Assembly (NCBI RefSeq): GCF_900299535.1
Contig: NZ_OMKE01000015.1
Span: 1 to 64,000, forward strand
Direction: 5' to 3'
Length of the DNA: 64,000 nt
Origin: Aquimarina aquimarini
Lineage (GTDB): Bacteria > Bacteroidota > Bacteroidia > Flavobacteriales > Flavobacteriaceae
Shown: in pieces, positions 32,775 to 42,214 of the stretch
Layout of the letters: each line of letters opens with the position of its first letter
How positions within the stretch are numbered: the stretch's first letter is position 1
The notes under the pieces: generated by a model
What the model was told of the DNA's origin: nothing
Seen by the model: only the letters and a program-made list of their open reading frames with translations
The model's database searches: none
Program-made: the position numbers and the translations under genes

Positions 32775-34973
32775 TTAATAACAATCCATTTTGAGTTGCC
32801 CTTTATTCTGATAATAACTTAGAGGTTTGCCATTTATTTGCAAACAAATTTGGTCTATTACATAAAGCACATCTTTTTGCATAATAATAGATCCACAAAT
32901 AAATACAATTCCTTTCTTATGAAGTGTACTTGCGATAAGTGGCGCATTTTTTTCAACAATATGCTGGACATAGATTTTTTCTTGATGTACTCTGGAGTAT
33001 GCAGGGAAAAATGAATGTAATGTTCTATTGTCAAGACCTTCTTGTATGATAGGATTGTATAATGTTTTTGATTCTTCATTTCTTCCTCCCCAAAAAAGAG
33101 TTGCCTGTGCATTGTTATAATTTTCATTGATCATACCTAGAAAGGGGGCAATTCCAGTTCCGTTTGCGATCATTACCATCTCTTTAGTACGTTTTGGCAC
33201 ATTAAAATGAGGATTTGGTCGTATTAATGCAGTGATTGTATCATTCTCAATAAGTTGGCTAAAATAGGTAGAACAAATACCGTATTTGTGTTTTTTGATA
33301 CTTAATAAGATATCTCCATCTACTTTACCAATAGAATATAAGCGTTCTATAGAGTCACTTTTGGGATAAAAAGCTAATAAATCTCCAGAAGTAAATTGTG
33401 TTTTTTTCTCTGGTCGTAATCGAAGTAAAAATGTATCATCGGTATTTAACGAAGACCTCTCGACAACCAAAAACTGTTGATGTTTTTTGGTGTCTATATT
33501 TCTTTTTGGAGGAGATACCTGAATAGGTAATCCAGTATTTTTACTCCATTTTGAAGACCAGGTTTTAAAGGCTTCAAAAGATTGATTGTTTATTTTATGA
33601 ATACCAGTTACAGGTATGAACTTGGGGTGCGATTGTAGCATATGATCTACATCAATAGCATACTTGCAAAAATCTGGATATGCCAAAGAACCCAAGCCGA
33701 CTACAGAAAAATGTATTTCTTTTATAGGGGTGATTTTGGCAAAAGAACGTTTAAATTTTTTGGCATTTGCAGGAGGTTCTCCTTTACCATAAGTGGCTGT
33801 AAAAATAATTATGTGTTCTGCTTTTTTATAAGAGGTATAAGCATTTAATTCTGTGATAAAAACTGTTTTACCCAAATCAATTAATGCGTTATAAAAAAGT
33901 CTGGCGAGCTCAAAGGTGTTTCCTGTTTCTGAACCTACTAGAATGATATACTCTGCTTTGTCTTTGTGAAAGCTGTTTTTGAGAACCTTACTTTTCTTTC
34001 TTCGTTTGAGGGTCATAACAAAACCAGAGTATATAAAGTAGGGAATACATAGGGTAGATATGCCTATGATAAGAGACCAGATGATACTGCCTTTTCCTGT
34101 GTGTAAATTGAGACTCAAGTTAGATAATAATGCAGAGAAAGGGTATTTCTGTTCGCTTACGATAGCTCCTGTAAATTGATGAATGTAAGCTTCCTTATCT
34201 TTTAGTTTAAGATGGTAATACTCTTCTTCATCTTCAAAAAACGGAAAAGTAAGTTCTCTTACTTCTGATAGAGAGATATTTTTAAAAACAGGGAAGTGTA
34301 TGGGTTGAATTTTTTTGTCATTAGTAGAACTATATTGGTCTGTTACAAGTTCTATTTTTTTATTTGGGATAATCTCAAATCGTAAGAGAGATAAATACGC
34401 TCCCGTAAGCGATAGAATAATGATCGGGATAAGAGTTAGTCGCCCAAAAATAATATGAAAATATTGAGACGCACTTTCTTTTATGACTTTAGAAAGAAAT
34501 TTTTTAATTCCGTTTTGTCGTTTTATAATCAGAAAAACTCCTGATATAGCAATAAGGAATAGTAAAAAAGCAGTGATACCAATAAAAATTCTACCTAATG
34601 ATTTTAAAAATAAGGACCGATGTAGATTGGTCATAAATTTAAAAATAGATTTTTGCTTGATAACATCCCCAATTTTTTTACCAGTAAAAGGGTTTATGTA
34701 AAATGTATTATTACCAGATGTAGTAGAGGCTTCTAAGAGAATAAATCCATTTTTATCTCTTTTTATACTAATAACTTCATCGTAGTTCTTTTTTACAATA
34801 TTTATGGTTTGGGCAATAGTAAGTTGTGAAGCGTTTTTAACACTGTAAGGATTGCTTTTCTCTAGTATAGGTTCTAATGCTAGAATGCCTCCTGTGATAG
34901 AAACTAGTAATAAAAAAATAAAAGAAGATATAGCCAGTGCAAGGTGACTATATCTCCAGATTGAAATTGTCAT
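32775..34973 (-). CDS. PepSY-TM ferric/flavin reductase fused to flavodoxin and FNR domains
   Basis: This 732-aa protein joins three modules. Residues 1-330 are a PepSY-associated membrane domain with about four membrane helices, first WRYSHLALAISSFIFLLLVSITGGILALEP and then FGRLTLIPIIILSLTGAYLSLLR, with histidines suited to heme or metal (HRSLF, NLHTGKG). Residues about 340-480 are a flavodoxin-like FMN domain (ILVGSETGNTFELARLF). Residues about 505-732 are a ferredoxin-NADP reductase-like domain (NGTGIAPFLGMI near 600, FWGGRN, terminal aromatic MDCY). Known for the group: such proteins carry electrons from cytosolic NADPH across the membrane to periplasmic acceptors such as ferric siderophores. 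It lies 5 bases after the DUF2271 gene in an iron-uptake unit. Confidence 0.88.
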   Translation of the reverse strand: MTISIWRYSHLALAISSFIFLLLVSITGGILALEPILEKSNPYSVKNASQLTIAQTINIVKKNYDEVISIKRDKNGFILLEASTTSGNNTFYINPFTGKKIGDVIKQKSIFKFMTNLHRSLFLKSLGRIFIGITAFLLFLIAISGVFLIIKRQNGIKKFLSKVIKESASQYFHIIFGRLTLIPIIILSLTGAYLSLLRFEIIPNKKIELVTDQYSSTNDKKIQPIHFPVFKNISLSEVRELTFPFFEDEEEYYHLKLKDKEAYIHQFTGAIVSEQKYPFSALLSNLSLNLHTGKGSIIWSLIIGISTLCIPYFIYSGFVMTLKRRKKSKVLKNSFHKDKAEYIILVGSETGNTFELARLFYNALIDLGKTVFITELNAYTSYKKAEHIIIFTATYGKGEPPANAKKFKRSFAKITPIKEIHFSVVGLGSLAYPDFCKYAIDVDHMLQSHPKFIPVTGIHKINNQSFEAFKTWSSKWSKNTGLPIQVSPPKRNIDTKKHQQFLVVERSSLNTDDTFLLRLRPEKKTQFTSGDLLAFYPKSDSIERLYSIGKVDGDILLSIKKHKYGICSTYFSQLIENDTITALIRPNPHFNVPKRTKEMVMIANGTGIAPFLGMINENYNNAQATLFWGGRNEESKTLYNPIIQEGLDNRTLHSFFPAYSRVHQEKIYVQHIVEKNAPLIASTLHKKGIVFICGSIIMQKDVLYVIDQICLQINGKPLSYYQNKGQLKMDCY

Positions 34974-34978
34974 AAAAC

Positions 34979-35476
34979 TTAGTTAGGGATCATTCGTATG
35001 TAACGAATATAACCGTTACCTGTTACTTTATTTTTTATGGATTCTGAGTTGAATACTACTTCAGCGTCGTTACTATAATATTCTTTATCTTCGACAGCAG
35101 TTTCAAATCGTAACTTATACCCTGCATCTATTTTTGAAGAGTCGATTTTTAAACTTATAATTTTTCGTTCACCTCCTATTATTGATTCTCCTGTGATAGC
35201 ATCTATGTTTTCTTTTTTAGCTTCAAAAAAGGGCCACCATTTTTTAAAATCAGGATACCATTCCTCATCATCTCCAAACATATATAATGTTTTTTCATAT
35301 GCTCCATCAGGATTTATTAGAGATACTGCAATATAAGCACCTTCTCCAGAATAGTTAGTTAATTGTACAATACATTTATAGGTTGCATGAGTATTGTTTG
35401 ATGAGGTAAAAGCAAGAGTAGTACAGATCAATGCTACAAACCCTATGGTTGTTATAGTTTTATATATACGGTTCAT
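34979..35476 (-). CDS. DUF2271 periplasmic protein (copy 1)
   Basis: This 165-aa protein has a signal peptide (about 1-25). The mature domain matches DUF2271: CIVQLTNYSGEGAYIAVSLINPDG, then TLYMFGDDEEWYPDFKKWWPFF (about 65-90), then the turn IDAITGESIIGGER (about 96-109), and a strand-rich end. DUF2271 proteins occur with PepSY reductases and may accept electrons in the periplasm. The copy at 39963-40457 has DAITGATLS at the turn, which resembles the Thr-FMN attachment motif. This copy has GES in place of GAT, so it may not be flavinylated. It lies between the reductase and an ankyrin protein with spacers of 5 bases. Confidence 0.83.
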   Translation of the reverse strand: MNRIYKTITTIGFVALICTTLAFTSSNNTHATYKCIVQLTNYSGEGAYIAVSLINPDGAYEKTLYMFGDDEEWYPDFKKWWPFFEAKKENIDAITGESIIGGERKIISLKIDSSKIDAGYKLRFETAVEDKEYYSNDAEVVFNSESIKNKVTGNGYIRYIRMIPN

Positions 35477-35481
35477 GGTGT

Positions 35482-36975
35482 TTAATTTAGGTAGGTTAGG
35501 GTTATTTTTTTCTGTTGCAATATTTCATTTTCTTTGGCTAAATCGTAAACAGATTCATTCAATTCTGTTTTAATAGTTTTATCTGCTCCTGATTCTAGTA
35601 AGAATTTTATGATTGCATCTTCTTTTGCAGTCATAGCTGCAATGTGCAAAGCGGTATATCCATTTTTGTTTTTGGAATTGATATCTATTTGCAATGCTAC
35701 TAATTGTTTTACTAATTCTAGCTTTCCTTTTTTGACAGCTAGGTGCAACAATGTATTGCTATCCTTTTGCAAGGTGTTAATAGTATACCCATTAGACGTT
35801 AATGTGTTCATCTTTGTAGCAAACTCACCAATGTTTCTTCTATATCCATCTACCAGATGATATCCCATGTCATATCCTTTTTTGTCTTTTAATGTAATAT
35901 CAGCTCCATTTTTTATTAAAAATTCAACAATGTCTACTGTGTTACTTCTTATTGCTCTAGTTAGTGCAGTGTAACCATCATTGTTTTGATAATTAATATC
36001 CTTTGTTTTTTTGAGCAACAAAGAAACAATTTCTTTTGTATTTCTGAAACTAGCTCCTATTAATGGTGTATTCCCGTTTTGAGCAACTTGGTTTATGTTT
36101 GCTCCTTTTTGAATGAAATAATTAAATACTTCAATGTTTTTTACAGAAGATGAAATATTGTTTAATGCGGAGTTTCCTGTTTTAGAAACTAATAGAGGAT
36201 CTAATCCTAGGTTTTCTAGATACTGTAGAAATGATATTTCTACTTTTGTCGTGCTTCTATGTCTTCTTTTTGTAGCAAAAAGAAATGCGTTTTCATTTGT
36301 TTTTGGATTTGCTTTATATGAAACTCCTTGTTTAATCAGTAGTTCTAGCGCTTCTTTATTTCTTGCTTTAGCAGCATAATTAAAAATTCCGTTACCATCA
36401 GTATCAGTACTGTGTATAGATATATTTTTCTTTGTAAAATAATCTAGCATGTCTTTACCTTTGATATTTTGGGCATACAATAATAAGATGTTTCTACCTT
36501 TTTTATCTTTTTCTGTAATATCGCTTCCATTCTGTATGCAAAAATCATAAATTTCTTTATTATTTACACCTCCCAAAGCAATAAATTGAATTAAAGAATA
36601 GCCATGTGCATCTTTGATATCTGTCTTTGCTTTTTTATCAATGAGATACTTCATCAACTCTAGATTTCCTTTGTACCCTGCCCAGAAAATATAGGTGCGT
36701 TTATCATGTGTAAGTTTGTTTACATCTATTCCTTTATCAATCAGGTAAGAAATAGTAGGAGTAGGGTTGTTTTCTAAAATAGCATAACTCACTGCATCCA
36801 TTGCATGTGAGTTAGATTCATAAATAGAGTGTCCTTCGTCAATTTTCTTTTGTATCGTTTCTATGTCAGGTTTCTTTTTCCAGAAATCTCTTTGAAGAAA
36901 AATGTTTTTGTTTTGTGCTTGGGTAAAGAAGCTAAAAACAAGAATAGCGGTTATTGATATTATTTGTGTTTTCAT
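35482..36975 (-). CDS. Secreted ankyrin-repeat protein (copy 1)
   Basis: This 497-aa protein has a signal peptide (about 1-20, FFTQAQ), then ankyrin repeats over almost its full length. Clear examples are AVSYAILENNPTPTISYLIDKGIDVNK, GYTALTRAIRSNTVDIVEFLIKNGADI and GYTALHIAAMTAKEDAIIKFLLESGADKT, in all about ten to twelve units of about 33 residues. It is closely related to the 497-aa product of 40459-41952, with the same length and the same NIFLxRxFWKxxPxIET start. Each copy is followed by a DUF2271 gene. Ankyrin repeats usually bind proteins; here they act in the periplasm, perhaps as scaffold between the TonB receptor and the redox proteins. In some bacteria periplasmic ankyrin proteins relate to catalase and heme. 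Confidence 0.85.
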   Translation of the reverse strand: MKTQIISITAILVFSFFTQAQNKNIFLQRDFWKKKPDIETIQKKIDEGHSIYESNSHAMDAVSYAILENNPTPTISYLIDKGIDVNKLTHDKRTYIFWAGYKGNLELMKYLIDKKAKTDIKDAHGYSLIQFIALGGVNNKEIYDFCIQNGSDITEKDKKGRNILLLYAQNIKGKDMLDYFTKKNISIHSTDTDGNGIFNYAAKARNKEALELLIKQGVSYKANPKTNENAFLFATKRRHRSTTKVEISFLQYLENLGLDPLLVSKTGNSALNNISSSVKNIEVFNYFIQKGANINQVAQNGNTPLIGASFRNTKEIVSLLLKKTKDINYQNNDGYTALTRAIRSNTVDIVEFLIKNGADITLKDKKGYDMGYHLVDGYRRNIGEFATKMNTLTSNGYTINTLQKDSNTLLHLAVKKGKLELVKQLVALQIDINSKNKNGYTALHIAAMTAKEDAIIKFLLESGADKTIKTELNESVYDLAKENEILQQKKITLTYLN

Positions 36976-36991
36976 TTGTGATAATTTATGT

Positions 36992-37021
36992 AGCCCAGTT
37001 AAATTTTGATATAACTGGGCT
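36992..37021 (-). promoter_or_regulatory. Hairpin between the receptor and ankyrin genes
   Basis: A perfect 10-bp stem (AGCCCAGTTA / TAACTGGGCT) lies in the 55-base gap after the TonB receptor stop. No T-run follows on the minus strand. It could be a processing or stability element that sets different levels for the receptor and its accessory genes. Confidence 0.5.
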
Positions 37022-37030
37022 TTGTATATA

Positions 37031-39523
37031 TTAAAATTTGAGAGTAGTTGTAAGAGAGACCATTGTTGGGTCTATAGGGTTTACACTACCAGTTCTATAA
37101 GAGAAAAATACAAATTCATCTAATAGATTAGATACTCTAAGAGCCACATCTATTTTCTTAGATTCATAGGCTGCACCAGCATTTAATAAGGTGTAGGATT
37201 CCTGTACATAGGGTAGTACTGTACTTCGAGTAAATACGTCATTACCAAGACGCTCACTAGTGTATTGTCCTCCAACATTAAGAGAGAAATTTTTAAGTAT
37301 CCCTTGGTCAAATTTATATTTTGACCAAAACCCTATCTGATGTTCTGGTGTTTGTTGTGGTCTTGTTCCTTCTTTTCTAGAGCCTCCTGCACCAAACTCT
37401 GCATCAATATATGAGTAATTAGCGCTTAAGAATAATCCTTTGAAAGGAGTGGTAGATATATCAAATTCTAGTCCTTTATATTCTGTTCCAGACCCTATCT
37501 CGTATCTATCATCTTCTCCTTGTACAGCAAGGTAACTTTTGTCATTAATGATATAATAAGAAAGGTTTGTTTCTATTTTACCATTAAAGAATGAGTTTTT
37601 TGTTCCTATTTCATACTGATCTGTATAATAAGGAGCTAGTACTTTATCATTTATATCCAAGTAAGCTCTGGTGTTTGGTCTGAATGAATTTGTATAACTC
37701 GCATAGATTGAGTTTTGCTCAAAAAACTTATATACCAATCCAGCACTAGGAGTAAGAGCTATATCATCATGTTCTGTAATAACCACATCACCTGCTCTAA
37801 AAGTAGCTCTACCTCTGAATCGACCTTTTATATCTTCAGAATTTTGAAAATGAGTGTTTTTTGATGCTCCACTTACATTGTCTAATCGTAAAGAAGCTAA
37901 AACATTGAATTTATCTGTAACATTAACCAAGTTTTGTACAGAAATTCCTAATCCTCTGAAGGTTGTTTTTGTGGTTCTAAATTTTTCTGGATTAAGGCCA
38001 GGGCTTTGAACTGCATTTCTGTTAAATAGATAAATGGTATCTAAATTTCTTTCAAAAGGGAAACTATGAGAAAGTTGCGTTCTATTATCATAATCAATAT
38101 TAATACTTAGATTATTTGTCATCCCCAAGAAATCAAACTTACCTCTTAAGTTAGCTTGCGCTCCAAAAGTTTCTTCTTCCCAATCTGCTGTTTCTAGAGT
38201 TCTTATAATTTGAATGTCATTTCCTTCTTGTATGTATTTATTTCTAAATCCACTCCCTGTTTGTTGATAATCATATGCAGAAAATGACAGTCCTGTACTT
38301 ACACTCAGGTTCCAGTTTTCATTTAAGTTAGTATGAAAAGCGAGGTTTGAGTTTAATTGAGTAGAGTTTCTTTGATTAAAAGAACTACCAAGAAAACGAT
38401 CTCGTATATCTTTTGTAATCCCAGAATAGAGTCTTTGTGTACCTTCTGTTTGCATATAAACTGGCTTTTCTTTACCATCTACAGTTTCATACCCTGTGAT
38501 AATCTGGTTTTCAAAAATTGGCAGACCAAAATCTCTTGGTCTTTCATCTATTGTATAATCAATATTAAAGTCAAAATAACTCTGTTCAGAGGCTTTGTAT
38601 CGTAAAGCTCCGTAGTTAAAGATTCTTTTAGATTCTACATTTTCTCTAAAGCTTTGCGCAATATCAGTAGTAGAAACTATGCGTATTGCAAGCTTATCAC
38701 TGATCAATCCATTGAAATCTACAGTTGGTTTGTAATAATCATAACTCCCAACGCGCATAGAAACAGTTCCTTTAGTCTCAAACACTGGTTTTTTGGTTAC
38801 ATAATTTATAGTAGCCCCAGGTGAGATATACCCAAAGTTAATTGCGGCCCCACCTTTAAGGATTTCTATTTTTTCAAAAGCTTGCAACTCTGGTGTTCCC
38901 AAAGATTGATTAGTACCAAAACGAGTACCATCTCTAAACATAAACCCTAAATAACGAAGACTAATTCCTCTTGCAGCAAATGTTTCTGATGTTCCGCCAT
39001 ATCCTTTATTGAACTGAAATACACCTGATACATTCGAGATTACTTCTCCTAGCGTTAAGGCTTGTTGTTCTTTTATCAAATTACCAGATATGATTCCTGA
39101 AGAATTAGGCATATCAATAGCTTTGACCCCAAGTTTATTAGAAGATGCGACTGTATTATTCTGGCTTTTGATCTTTTGACCATTTAGAGTAACCTCGCCT
39201 AGTTGTTCTATTTTTGATGGTAAAGTGATATTTACGATGTTTTCTCCACTAGTTAAGGTGACTTCTTTATATATAGTTTGATGACCAGTTTTTGATATTT
39301 GCAGGGTTACTTTTTGAGTAGTAATATTTGATAACACAAAACTCCCTATGGTAGATGTAATGGTTCCTTTATCAGCTTCTTTTATTTGTATGGTTGCACT
39401 TTCTACACTTTTTCCTTTTTCGTCAGAAACCGTTCCTTTTATTGTTGAGTTATTATTTTGTGCATTTACAACCATTGTAAGCATAAAGCATGCACAAATA
39501 ATTACAGTATTTATAATTTTCAT
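37031..39523 (-). CDS. TonB-dependent siderophore-type receptor
   Basis: This 830-aa protein has a signal peptide (about 1-21, VVNAQ) and a carboxypeptidase-regulatory-like domain (about 27-105). The plug (about 125-250) contains VISNVSGVFQFNKGYGGTSETFAARGI and IEILKGGAAINFGYISPGATINYVTKKP. The FhuA/FpvA-like barrel ends in a terminal Phe (LTTTLKF). The plug features match siderophore receptors rather than SusC proteins, and no SusD partner is present. It is the first gene of a unit with an ankyrin protein, a DUF2271 protein and a PepSY reductase. I infer uptake of a ferric siderophore or similar iron complex coupled to periplasmic reduction. A Fur-like motif lies at its start. Confidence 0.92.
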   Translation of the reverse strand: MKIINTVIICACFMLTMVVNAQNNNSTIKGTVSDEKGKSVESATIQIKEADKGTITSTIGSFVLSNITTQKVTLQISKTGHQTIYKEVTLTSGENIVNITLPSKIEQLGEVTLNGQKIKSQNNTVASSNKLGVKAIDMPNSSGIISGNLIKEQQALTLGEVISNVSGVFQFNKGYGGTSETFAARGISLRYLGFMFRDGTRFGTNQSLGTPELQAFEKIEILKGGAAINFGYISPGATINYVTKKPVFETKGTVSMRVGSYDYYKPTVDFNGLISDKLAIRIVSTTDIAQSFRENVESKRIFNYGALRYKASEQSYFDFNIDYTIDERPRDFGLPIFENQIITGYETVDGKEKPVYMQTEGTQRLYSGITKDIRDRFLGSSFNQRNSTQLNSNLAFHTNLNENWNLSVSTGLSFSAYDYQQTGSGFRNKYIQEGNDIQIIRTLETADWEEETFGAQANLRGKFDFLGMTNNLSINIDYDNRTQLSHSFPFERNLDTIYLFNRNAVQSPGLNPEKFRTTKTTFRGLGISVQNLVNVTDKFNVLASLRLDNVSGASKNTHFQNSEDIKGRFRGRATFRAGDVVITEHDDIALTPSAGLVYKFFEQNSIYASYTNSFRPNTRAYLDINDKVLAPYYTDQYEIGTKNSFFNGKIETNLSYYIINDKSYLAVQGEDDRYEIGSGTEYKGLEFDISTTPFKGLFLSANYSYIDAEFGAGGSRKEGTRPQQTPEHQIGFWSKYKFDQGILKNFSLNVGGQYTSERLGNDVFTRSTVLPYVQESYTLLNAGAAYESKKIDVALRVSNLLDEFVFFSYRTGSVNPIDPTMVSLTTTLKF

Positions 39524-39557
39524 TTTGTTTAATTGTTGATTTGTTGAATTATTATTT

Positions 39558-39577
39558 TTATTTAGATTAAATTAAAA
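39558..39577 (-). promoter_or_regulatory. Fur-like motif of the siderophore receptor promoter
   Basis: The plus strand reads TTATTTAGATTAAATTAAAA, an imperfect palindrome, about 35 bases from the start codon at 39523. It differs by one base from the motif at 43159-43178, which holds the same position before the heme-type receptor. It is probably the box of an iron-responsive repressor. Confidence 0.6.
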
Positions 39578-39580
39578 CAA

Positions 39581-39588
39581 CAAAATTA
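39581..39588 (-). promoter_or_regulatory. Candidate -7 element of the siderophore receptor operon
   Basis: On the minus strand TAATTTTG matches TAnnTTTG, with a TTG 15 bases further upstream (39604-39606). The expected transcription start falls inside the Fur-like motif next to it, so a bound repressor would block initiation. The remaining gap to 39884 (about 300 bases) shows no gene. Confidence 0.5.
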
Positions 39589-39883
39589 TGTTTTATTTTA
39601 TAACAAGATGTTTTATTAGTACTTTTTTTACTGTTAAAGTGTAAAATAATAGGGGAATTACTCTTGTATAAAGAAGTATTGATTTATAAGCTGTATAAAT
39701 GAGAAGTAAAGATGCTGTGGTTGTCTTCTTATTTTGTTGGAAATAAGTTGCTTGGTGTTTGTTTTAGTGTTAAGATGATCCGATAAAAGAAATTTTTTAT
39801 TGGCCTTAATAAGAGGGGAATCATAGGTGTAGTAACTTCTGATTTCTTTTTAGTACAAATAGCAAGAAGTTTGTGTAAAAAAA

Positions 39884-39917
39884 GAAGATATAGTCACTTT
39901 ATATTGACTATATCTTC
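39884..39917 (-). terminator. Terminator after the second DUF2271 gene
   Basis: A perfect 13-bp stem (39884-39896 and 39905-39917) with an 8-base loop, followed on the minus strand by seven T residues. It ends the 41952-to-39963 unit about 46 bases after the stop. Confidence 0.88.
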
Positions 39918-39962
39918 AGATCGAGATGATTATTTAGTTAGTTGTATTGTTTCTAAGCTATT

Positions 39963-40457
39963 TTACTGTGGCATCATACGAATATAGCGTATATATCCTT
40001 TACCATCTACTTTACTTTTTACCGTTTCAGATGTAAGTTCAAATTCGATATCGTCTTTGTAGTATTCTTTATCTTCTACAGCTGTTTCAAAGCGAATTTT
40101 ATATCCAGCATCAATTTTATCATTATCAATTTTAATAATACTAATGCTTCGTTCACCACCACTTAATGTTGCCCCTGTGATTGCATCAATGTTTGAACGT
40201 TTTTTACCATAAAAACTCCACCAACTAGCGATGTCGTGATACCATTCTTCATCATCACCCAGGATATATAATGTTTTCTCATAGTTTCCGTCTGGATTCA
40301 TCAAAGAAATAACAACATAAGCTCCTTCGCCTGTATAATTGGTCATTTGTATCATGCACTTATACGAGCTACTATCTGTTGTGCTTTTGAATCCAAATAC
40401 AGTAAAAAGGGTTAGTACAAGTATTGGAAACAATTTAAATATTAAGGATTTTTTCAT
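39963..40457 (-). CDS. DUF2271 periplasmic protein (copy 2, with flavinylation-like motif)
   Basis: This 164-aa protein has a signal peptide (about 1-22) and a DUF2271 domain that aligns along its whole length with the 34979-35476 product (YKCMIQMTNYTGEGAYVVISLMNPDG, DDEEWYHDIASWWSFYGKK, RFETAVEDKEYY). At the turn it has DAITGATLSGGERS, close to the DxxTGATxS-type sequence where ApbE attaches FMN to a threonine. I infer a possible covalent FMN carrier in the periplasm that could take electrons from the PepSY reductase. No apbE gene lies in the window. It is 1 base downstream of its ankyrin partner gene. Confidence 0.83.
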   Translation of the reverse strand: MKKSLIFKLFPILVLTLFTVFGFKSTTDSSSYKCMIQMTNYTGEGAYVVISLMNPDGNYEKTLYILGDDEEWYHDIASWWSFYGKKRSNIDAITGATLSGGERSISIIKIDNDKIDAGYKIRFETAVEDKEYYKDDIEFELTSETVKSKVDGKGYIRYIRMMPQ

Positions 40458-40458
40458 T

Positions 40459-41952
40459 TTACTTTAAGAAATTTAGATCAACATTATTTGTCTTTAATAC
40501 TTCATTTTCACTTGCCAAATCAAATACAGACTCTTCAAAACCAGTTTTGATGTTTTTATCAGCACCAATAGATAAAAGATATTCTAGTATTGTATTGTTT
40601 TTTGCTGTCATCGCTGCTTTATGTAATACAGTGATTCCTTCATTATTTTTGGCATTGATGTCAATAGTATATTTCTTAATAAGCTTTAATAACTCCAAAT
40701 TCTTTTTTTCTATGGCTAGATGGTATAATGTATTTCCATCTTTTTGAGGCTGGGTCATGTCAAACCCGTTGTTGGTTAGCAAGGCTACCTTCTTTTTGAA
40801 TTTATCAGCTTCTTTAGGATTGTAGGATGCTATTACATGTTTAGAAAGCGTATTTCCTTTGGTATCAGTAACGGCAACATCAGCTTTTTGAGCAATTAAA
40901 AATTCAACCACATCGGTAGTATTATATTCAATAGCATTGGTTAATGCAGAACGCCCGTTTTTGTCAGTACCATTTATTGCATTGGTTGTACTAGCTAGTA
41001 GTTTTATAACCTCTAATGTATTTTCATATGATGCATTTAATAAAGCTGTATTTCCTTTATCATCTTTTTTGCTGGCATCTACACCTTTATCAATAAAATA
41101 GTTAAATACAGCAACATCTTTGTTTGAGTAAGCCAAAGAATGTAAAGGAGTAACCCCTTCTTTGGTAGTGATATTGGGTTGGATTCCTAATTTTTCTAAG
41201 TACTTGAAAAAACTTAAAGGATTAGGACCTTTTCTTGTTCCCTGACTGGCAAAGATCATGGCGTTTTCTCCTTTTTTATTCAGAGTTTTATAGGGGACAC
41301 CTTTTTTTATTAATTTATCGAGGATTTCTGTATTTCCTGAGCGTGCTACGTAATTAAAAACTCCATTTTCATGTTTATCTGTACTTAATAAGTCCAAACC
41401 TTTTGAGGTAAAGTAATCAATAAGCGCAAAATCTTTTACATGTGGAATCAGTAAAAGTAATGCGTTTGCACCATCTTCATCAACATCTTTTTGTATATCA
41501 ATACCATTTTTGATGCATAGATCATAAATCTCTTTATTGGTTTGCCCTGTAGCAGCAGCAAAAGTTAGTACAGAGAAATTATGAGCATCTTTCATATCCA
41601 TTCTGGCCTTATTCGCAATCAGGTGCTTCATCATTTCTACATTATTTGCATAGGCTGCCCAAAAAACATAAGTTCTTTTATCATGCGTAAGTTTGTTGAC
41701 CTCATTTCCTTTTTTTGAAAGTAAATGTTTTATTGTAGCATTCGGTGCTTTACCTAATAATGCATATACAACAGCATCAAATCCATAAGAATTTAGGATT
41801 GTTGCATTATGGCCTTCTGCAATTTTTTGCTCAACAGTTTCTATTGAGGGGCTGGTTTTCCAGAATTCTCTTGTCAAGAAGATATTTTCTGTTTGCGCTT
41901 GTAAAAGGTTTACAAATAAAACCAAAGCAACTGTTATTTTTATTATTTTCAT
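40459..41952 (-). CDS. Secreted ankyrin-repeat protein (copy 2)
   Basis: This 497-aa protein has a signal peptide (about 1-19, LLQAQ) and about ten to twelve ankyrin units, such as DAVVYALLGKAPNATIKHLL, GNTALLNASYENTLEVIKLLA, GRSALTNAIEYNTTDVVEFLIAQKADV and GITVLHKAAMTAKNNTILEYLLSIGADKN. It has exactly the length of the 35482-36975 product and the same order of landmarks, including THDKRTYVFWA, so the two are paralogues from a cassette duplication. It begins the two-gene unit with DUF2271 copy 2. The gap behind its start (41953-42214) has no gene and probably holds the promoter. Confidence 0.86.
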   Translation of the reverse strand: MKIIKITVALVLFVNLLQAQTENIFLTREFWKTSPSIETVEQKIAEGHNATILNSYGFDAVVYALLGKAPNATIKHLLSKKGNEVNKLTHDKRTYVFWAAYANNVEMMKHLIANKARMDMKDAHNFSVLTFAAATGQTNKEIYDLCIKNGIDIQKDVDEDGANALLLLIPHVKDFALIDYFTSKGLDLLSTDKHENGVFNYVARSGNTEILDKLIKKGVPYKTLNKKGENAMIFASQGTRKGPNPLSFFKYLEKLGIQPNITTKEGVTPLHSLAYSNKDVAVFNYFIDKGVDASKKDDKGNTALLNASYENTLEVIKLLASTTNAINGTDKNGRSALTNAIEYNTTDVVEFLIAQKADVAVTDTKGNTLSKHVIASYNPKEADKFKKKVALLTNNGFDMTQPQKDGNTLYHLAIEKKNLELLKLIKKYTIDINAKNNEGITVLHKAAMTAKNNTILEYLLSIGADKNIKTGFEESVFDLASENEVLKTNNVDLNFLK

Positions 41953-42214
41953 TTTTCTGACTTAAAAAATTTATGTGATACTTTTACTATTATAAATAAA
42001 CTACTTCAGAGAATTAAAATCTCACTTAGTGAGTAAAAGTACCATATTTTTACCTTTCTCTACATACAACGGTTGCTATAAGATACATCTGTATAAAGAA
42101 TCATCTTGCTAGATTTTCTTTTGTGTTTTCTTAAGAAAATAACTTGATTAGACATCAAAATTATAGCTACAAAAGTTACAGCGGTTGTAATTGATTGTTA
42201 TTTAGGTAGCTGTA

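Noticed and set aside
34979..41952. The duplicated DUF2271-ankyrin genes as a recent DNA repeat or assembly artefact
   Set aside because: The copies differ widely at DNA and protein level, so this is an old duplication or separate acquisition.
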